Shown piece by piece: positions 14,370-16,844 of a DNA stretch of 16,844 nt. A program made the translations under genes and the position numbers. Origin of the DNA: Acidobacteriota bacterium (lineage in GTDB: Bacteria > Acidobacteriota > Terriglobia > UBA7540); assembly GCA_021827245.1 (NCBI GenBank), contig JAKAWN010000110.1:1-16844 (forward strand), read 5' to 3'. Under the pieces are notes generated by a model, which ran no database searches, had not been told where the DNA came from, and was given only the letters and a program-made list of their open reading frames with translations. The stretch's first letter is position 1, and the number at the start of each line of letters is the position of its first letter.

Positions 14370-14383
14370 GTGATAATTATCAC
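14370..14383. promoter_or_regulatory. CRP-like operator site 1 (GTGA-N6-TCAC)
   Basis: GTGATAATTATCAC is a perfect 14-bp palindrome matching the core of the CRP-family site TGTGA-N6-TCACA. It lies in the divergent region between the receptor and the TPR gene. Its centre is about 61 bases upstream of the start point predicted from the TATAAT at 14425, the spacing of class I CRP activation. Confidence 0.5.
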
Positions 14384-14391
14384 CGCCCCGC

Positions 14392-14405
14392 GTGACGCGT
14401 ATCAC
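14392..14405. promoter_or_regulatory. CRP-like operator site 2 (GTGA-N6-TCAC)
   Basis: This second GTGA-N6-TCAC site (followed by A, giving TCACA) has its centre 22 bp from site 1, about two helical turns. It is about 39 bases before the predicted start point, near the class II CRP position. The central six bases are not palindromic. Confidence 0.45.
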
Positions 14406-14424
14406 ACTCGACAATTGGTTGCTT

Positions 14425-14430
14425 TATAAT
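14425..14430 (+). promoter_or_regulatory. TATAAT -10 box of a putative promoter toward the TPR gene
   Basis: A perfect TATAAT without a good -35 box, consistent with dependence on an activator bound at the adjacent CRP-like sites. It is flanked by two CAATTG copies (14412-14417 and 14435-14440). It would leave a leader of about 190 bases before the TPR start codon. Confidence 0.4.
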
Positions 14431-14629
14431 GTGTCAATTGCCAGCGACTTAAAGAAAGGCGGTGTGCGCCGTTACGTATACGTTCTCCACGTCAGAACCC
14501 CGCAGGTTGGCAATTCGGCCCTCCGGGGACCTGCAAGCGACGACATGCATAGCTTTGAGAGCAGAAAATCGAGTTGAGGTCCGGAATTGGAGCTAGACTT
14601 ACACGTGGAACATTGGGAGGTCGAAACCG

Positions 14630-15799
14630 ATGCGCAACTCCCTGAGGCCAGGGATTGAGCAAATGCGGAGCGCTCTCAGAAGCGTAACAACTGCCCCTAT
14701 ACCATCGCATCTTTCGGTCACGAGGCTAGTCTTTTCCGCCGAACTGCTCCTCCTATTCTTTCCCTGTTCCACCCGGACACAAGGCTCTATTCCGCGCCAC
14801 CCTGTTCAGGAAACGTTTGCTGCAGACTGCAGACCACGCGTGGTATCGGCCCTTTTTGTGGGCTATGGCAAGGCAGCAACGCAGTATCCGGGCGCGCCCA
14901 GCGAACTTCCTGCCAATGTCAGGAGGCGATTTAAGCGGGCGCTCACTTGCTTCAGGAAGGGAGACTTCACGAATGCGAAACGGCAGTTCGCCGCGCTCCA
15001 CGAGGAAGTTCCCGACAACGCTCGCATCGCGGCACTATTGGGCGATTGCTATGTGCACCTGAGCCGTTACGACCAAGCCGTTGCACTCCTCGCACCGATC
15101 GAGAAAGCACATTCCGAAAATCTCGATCTCGAGTGGGCACTAGGAATGGCACTGGTTGGCGCCGGCCACTCGCGCGAGGGATTGGTCAGGGTCGAGAAGG
15201 TTGCTCAGCACGGGCACAGTGCCCAAGCCTACCTGCTTGCTGCAGAAGTCTACTTGAAACTGAGTTTTTACAATAAAGCCCGGGCAAATATAGAGGAGGC
15301 TATACGCTTGGGTCCAAATCTGCCCAGAGTGTACACGGTGCGCGGAATTATCGATACCTTTTTTGGAAATGATAAGGGGGCAGCGACCGCATTTAGGAAG
15401 GCACTGCAGGTTAACCCCAATGACGCTCAGGCTCATCTGCAGCTAGGGGTTGTGTTATACACTGAGCGAAGCTTAGACGCCGCCAGAAGGCAACTCGATC
15501 GGGCGCTTGACCTCGAGCCCAATTCCGTCTTCGCGCGTTATGAGCTGGCGCGGGTCGAACGCACCCAGGGACATCTGCAGGCGGCAGCAAAAGATCTCGA
15601 AAAAGTGGAACGTGAGGAGCCGCAATGGCTGCCGCCCCATGTCGAACTGGCTGCAATCTATTACCTCCTAAAGCGACCAGCTGACGGTGTGAGAGAAACG
15701 AAGATCGTGGATCAGCTTATGGCGGAAGAACAACAGCACCAGTCACGGAGACACACCCTTAATCCTCAGCTTCCCTCACACCAAGCACGCGGTCGCTAA
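14630..15799 (+). CDS. Exported tetratricopeptide-repeat (TPR) protein
   Basis: GGGAGG lies 9 bases before the ATG. The 389-aa product has a long N-terminal segment with a hydrophobic stretch (about residues 33-45, LVFSAELLLLFFP) that may be a signal or membrane anchor, so the repeats probably lie in the periplasm. From about residue 94 to 365 it is a chain of TPR helices; the clearest repeats are the tandem units in 245-345 (FRKALQVNPNDAQAHLQLGVV, LDRALDLEPNSVFARYELARV). TPRs bind other proteins and no catalytic domain is present. It diverges from the receptor and converges on the CRTAC1-like gene, overlapping it by 41 bp. TPR and CRTAC1-like genes often sit side by side in Acidobacteriota, which suggests, but does not show, a shared role. 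Confidence 0.85.
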   Translation: MRNSLRPGIEQMRSALRSVTTAPIPSHLSVTRLVFSAELLLLFFPCSTRTQGSIPRHPVQETFAADCRPRVVSALFVGYGKAATQYPGAPSELPANVRRRFKRALTCFRKGDFTNAKRQFAALHEEVPDNARIAALLGDCYVHLSRYDQAVALLAPIEKAHSENLDLEWALGMALVGAGHSREGLVRVEKVAQHGHSAQAYLLAAEVYLKLSFYNKARANIEEAIRLGPNLPRVYTVRGIIDTFFGNDKGAATAFRKALQVNPNDAQAHLQLGVVLYTERSLDAARRQLDRALDLEPNSVFARYELARVERTQGHLQAAAKDLEKVEREEPQWLPPHVELAAIYYLLKRPADGVRETKIVDQLMAEEQQHQSRRHTLNPQLPSHQARGR

Positions 15800-16844
15800 C
15801 CACGTTGTGAAATCTTTGGACAATGCCCGAGGGCCAGCGGATCTCAACCACATCAGCCTTTGTCTCCGGGCCAAGCCCGAAGTGGACAGGTCCATGACTG
15901 GATGAGGCATAACCCACGCTGGTAGTCATGTGATTGTACTGAGGGCCAGCCTTGGTGACCACCTTCACCAGAGCACCAATGCCGTCGCGATTGCTCCTGG
16001 TTCCTTGAAGGGCAATGTCGAGCCAGTGCCCGGCTTCCTCGGTACGGTTCATCCAGATTTCAGGCGGTCTCAGCAAGGCCGACGTCACCACATCGACTCT
16101 GCCGTCGTTGTCAAAATCCGCGAAAGCGCAACCGCGATGGCGCGCCGGCGGCGAGGCCATCAGTCCCGCCTTTGCGGTCAAAGCTTGCCATGTGCCGCTG
16201 GCACCCTGATTGCGAAACACGGTGTTGTACTGCTCGATCTCTACACCTGGCTTTGGCAGTGCCTCCACATGTCCACGCGTTACAAAGAGGTCCTTCCACC
16301 CATCATTGTCAAAATCGAACAGTCCCGGACCATACCCGCTCATTGACAAGCTCAGTCCCCGCATTCGGCTGGAATCTGTAACTTCTTCAAAAATGCGCCC
16401 TCGCATGTTTTGAAAGATCGGAAACGTTTGATAGGTCAATGCTGCGAAAACGATATCCGGATAACCGTCGTTGTTGATGTCCCGGAAATCCACGCCCATC
16501 CCCGAGATGAATTCGCCGTCCACGACCAACCCCACTCCCTCTTGGATGCCGACCTCCTCGAATTTCTTCTCGGTGTTATGAAACAGAAAATTGAAATACG
16601 TATCGTTAGTCACAAACAGGTCGGCTCGCCCGTCCAGGTCATAGTCGGCCATGCCAACACCCATGCCTTTTCCCACGTGAGCGCGAAGGCCCCATTCCTC
16701 CGAAACGTCTACAAAGGTTCCGTCACCTTTGTTCAGGAACAACTGGTTCGGCTGGCCTTTGTAGAGGTTCGGACGGCAGTAATCATAGGCGTTTCCGAAA
16801 CTGCAGTGCGGCTCTCTCGCATAATCCCATTGGAGATAGTTAGA
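15759..16844 (-). CDS. CRTAC1-like FG-GAP/VCBS repeat protein with ASPIC/UnbV domain, 5' end outside the window
   Basis: The frame is open to the right edge, so the 361 residues seen are the C-terminal part. At the left of this part is CSFGNAYDYCRPNLYKGQPN, then NQLFLNKGDGTF, typical of CRTAC1-like bacterial proteins. Four calcium-binding FG-GAP/VCBS loops of D-x-D-x-D-G type follow (about residues 67-75, 122-130, 177-185 and 243-251), forming part of a beta-propeller. The last 75 residues form an ASPIC/UnbV domain (NRDGIGALVKV, HFGLG, VVEIRWPSGIVQ). These proteins are secreted or surface-bound and are thought to act in adhesion or binding; no enzyme activity is known for the domain. The gene ends inside the 3' end of the convergent TPR gene. 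Confidence 0.9.
   Translation of the reverse strand, partial: SNYLQWDYAREPHCSFGNAYDYCRPNLYKGQPNQLFLNKGDGTFVDVSEEWGLRAHVGKGMGVGMADYDLDGRADLFVTNDTYFNFLFHNTEKKFEEVGIQEGVGLVVDGEFISGMGVDFRDINNDGYPDIVFAALTYQTFPIFQNMRGRIFEEVTDSSRMRGLSLSMSGYGPGLFDFDNDGWKDLFVTRGHVEALPKPGVEIEQYNTVFRNQGASGTWQALTAKAGLMASPPARHRGCAFADFDNDGRVDVVTSALLRPPEIWMNRTEEAGHWLDIALQGTRSNRDGIGALVKVVTKAGPQYNHMTTSVGYASSSHGPVHFGLGPETKADVVEIRWPSGIVQRFHNVVSDRVLGVREAED

Noticed and set aside
14370..14383. Fur box reading of GTGATAATTATCAC
   Set aside because: Only one GATAAT/ATTATC overlap is present, shorter than the 7-1-7 Fur core, and a second GTGA-N6-TCAC site nearby fits the CRP family better.
14392..14577. 61-codon plus-strand frame starting at GTG in the CRP-like site
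   Set aside because: The start lies within the operator, upstream of the predicted promoter, with no ribosome binding site or family signal.

Overview
The window looks like chromosomal DNA from a moderately GC-rich Gram-negative bacterium, most likely an Acidobacteriota member. This is an inference. It rests on an Oar-like TonB-dependent receptor with an N-terminal carboxypeptidase-regulatory-like domain and no SusD partner, on a CRTAC1-type FG-GAP/UnbV protein beside a TPR protein, and on the mix of secreted glycoside hydrolases. No tRNA, rRNA, CRISPR array or transposase was seen.

Positions 377-14074 hold a run of genes all on the minus strand, so transcription goes from right to left: Oar-like TonB-dependent receptor (14074-10483), GH16 endo-glycanase (10102-9234), a right-handed beta-helix protein fused to a thioredoxin-fold domain (9153-6994), GH50 beta-agarase-like enzyme (6847-4655), Tat-exported GH42 beta-galactosidase (3944-1722) and an exported two-domain VOC (glyoxalase/epimerase fold) protein (1432-377). 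This reads as a SusD-less polysaccharide utilisation cluster. The receptor would import oligosaccharides, GH16 and the beta-helix protein would attack the polymer, and GH50 and GH42 would shorten beta-linked galactan or neoagaro-type oligosaccharides. The GH50 call points to an agar-like or other beta-galactan substrate. No GH117-type alpha-hydrolase is visible, so the substrate is not settled.

Two genes, the receptor and GH16, are broken by frameshifts exactly at homopolymer tracts (eight C at 13417-13424 and five G at 9764-9768 on the plus strand). Both read as intact genes if one or two bases are adjusted. Sequencing or assembly indels, true inactivation, or slippage/phase variation in the longer tract are all possible.

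The 555-base divergent region 14075-14629 separates the cluster from a plus-strand TPR gene (14630-15799). It holds two GTGA-N6-TCAC sites of CRP type, 22 bp apart, just upstream of a TATAAT box, and a possible small membrane-protein ORF. The TPR gene converges on, and overlaps by 41 bp, a minus-strand CRTAC1/UnbV gene that runs off the right edge. Long non-coding stretches (1-376, 3945-4654, 10103-10482) carry inverted repeats and copies of a short shared motif but no recognisable gene.
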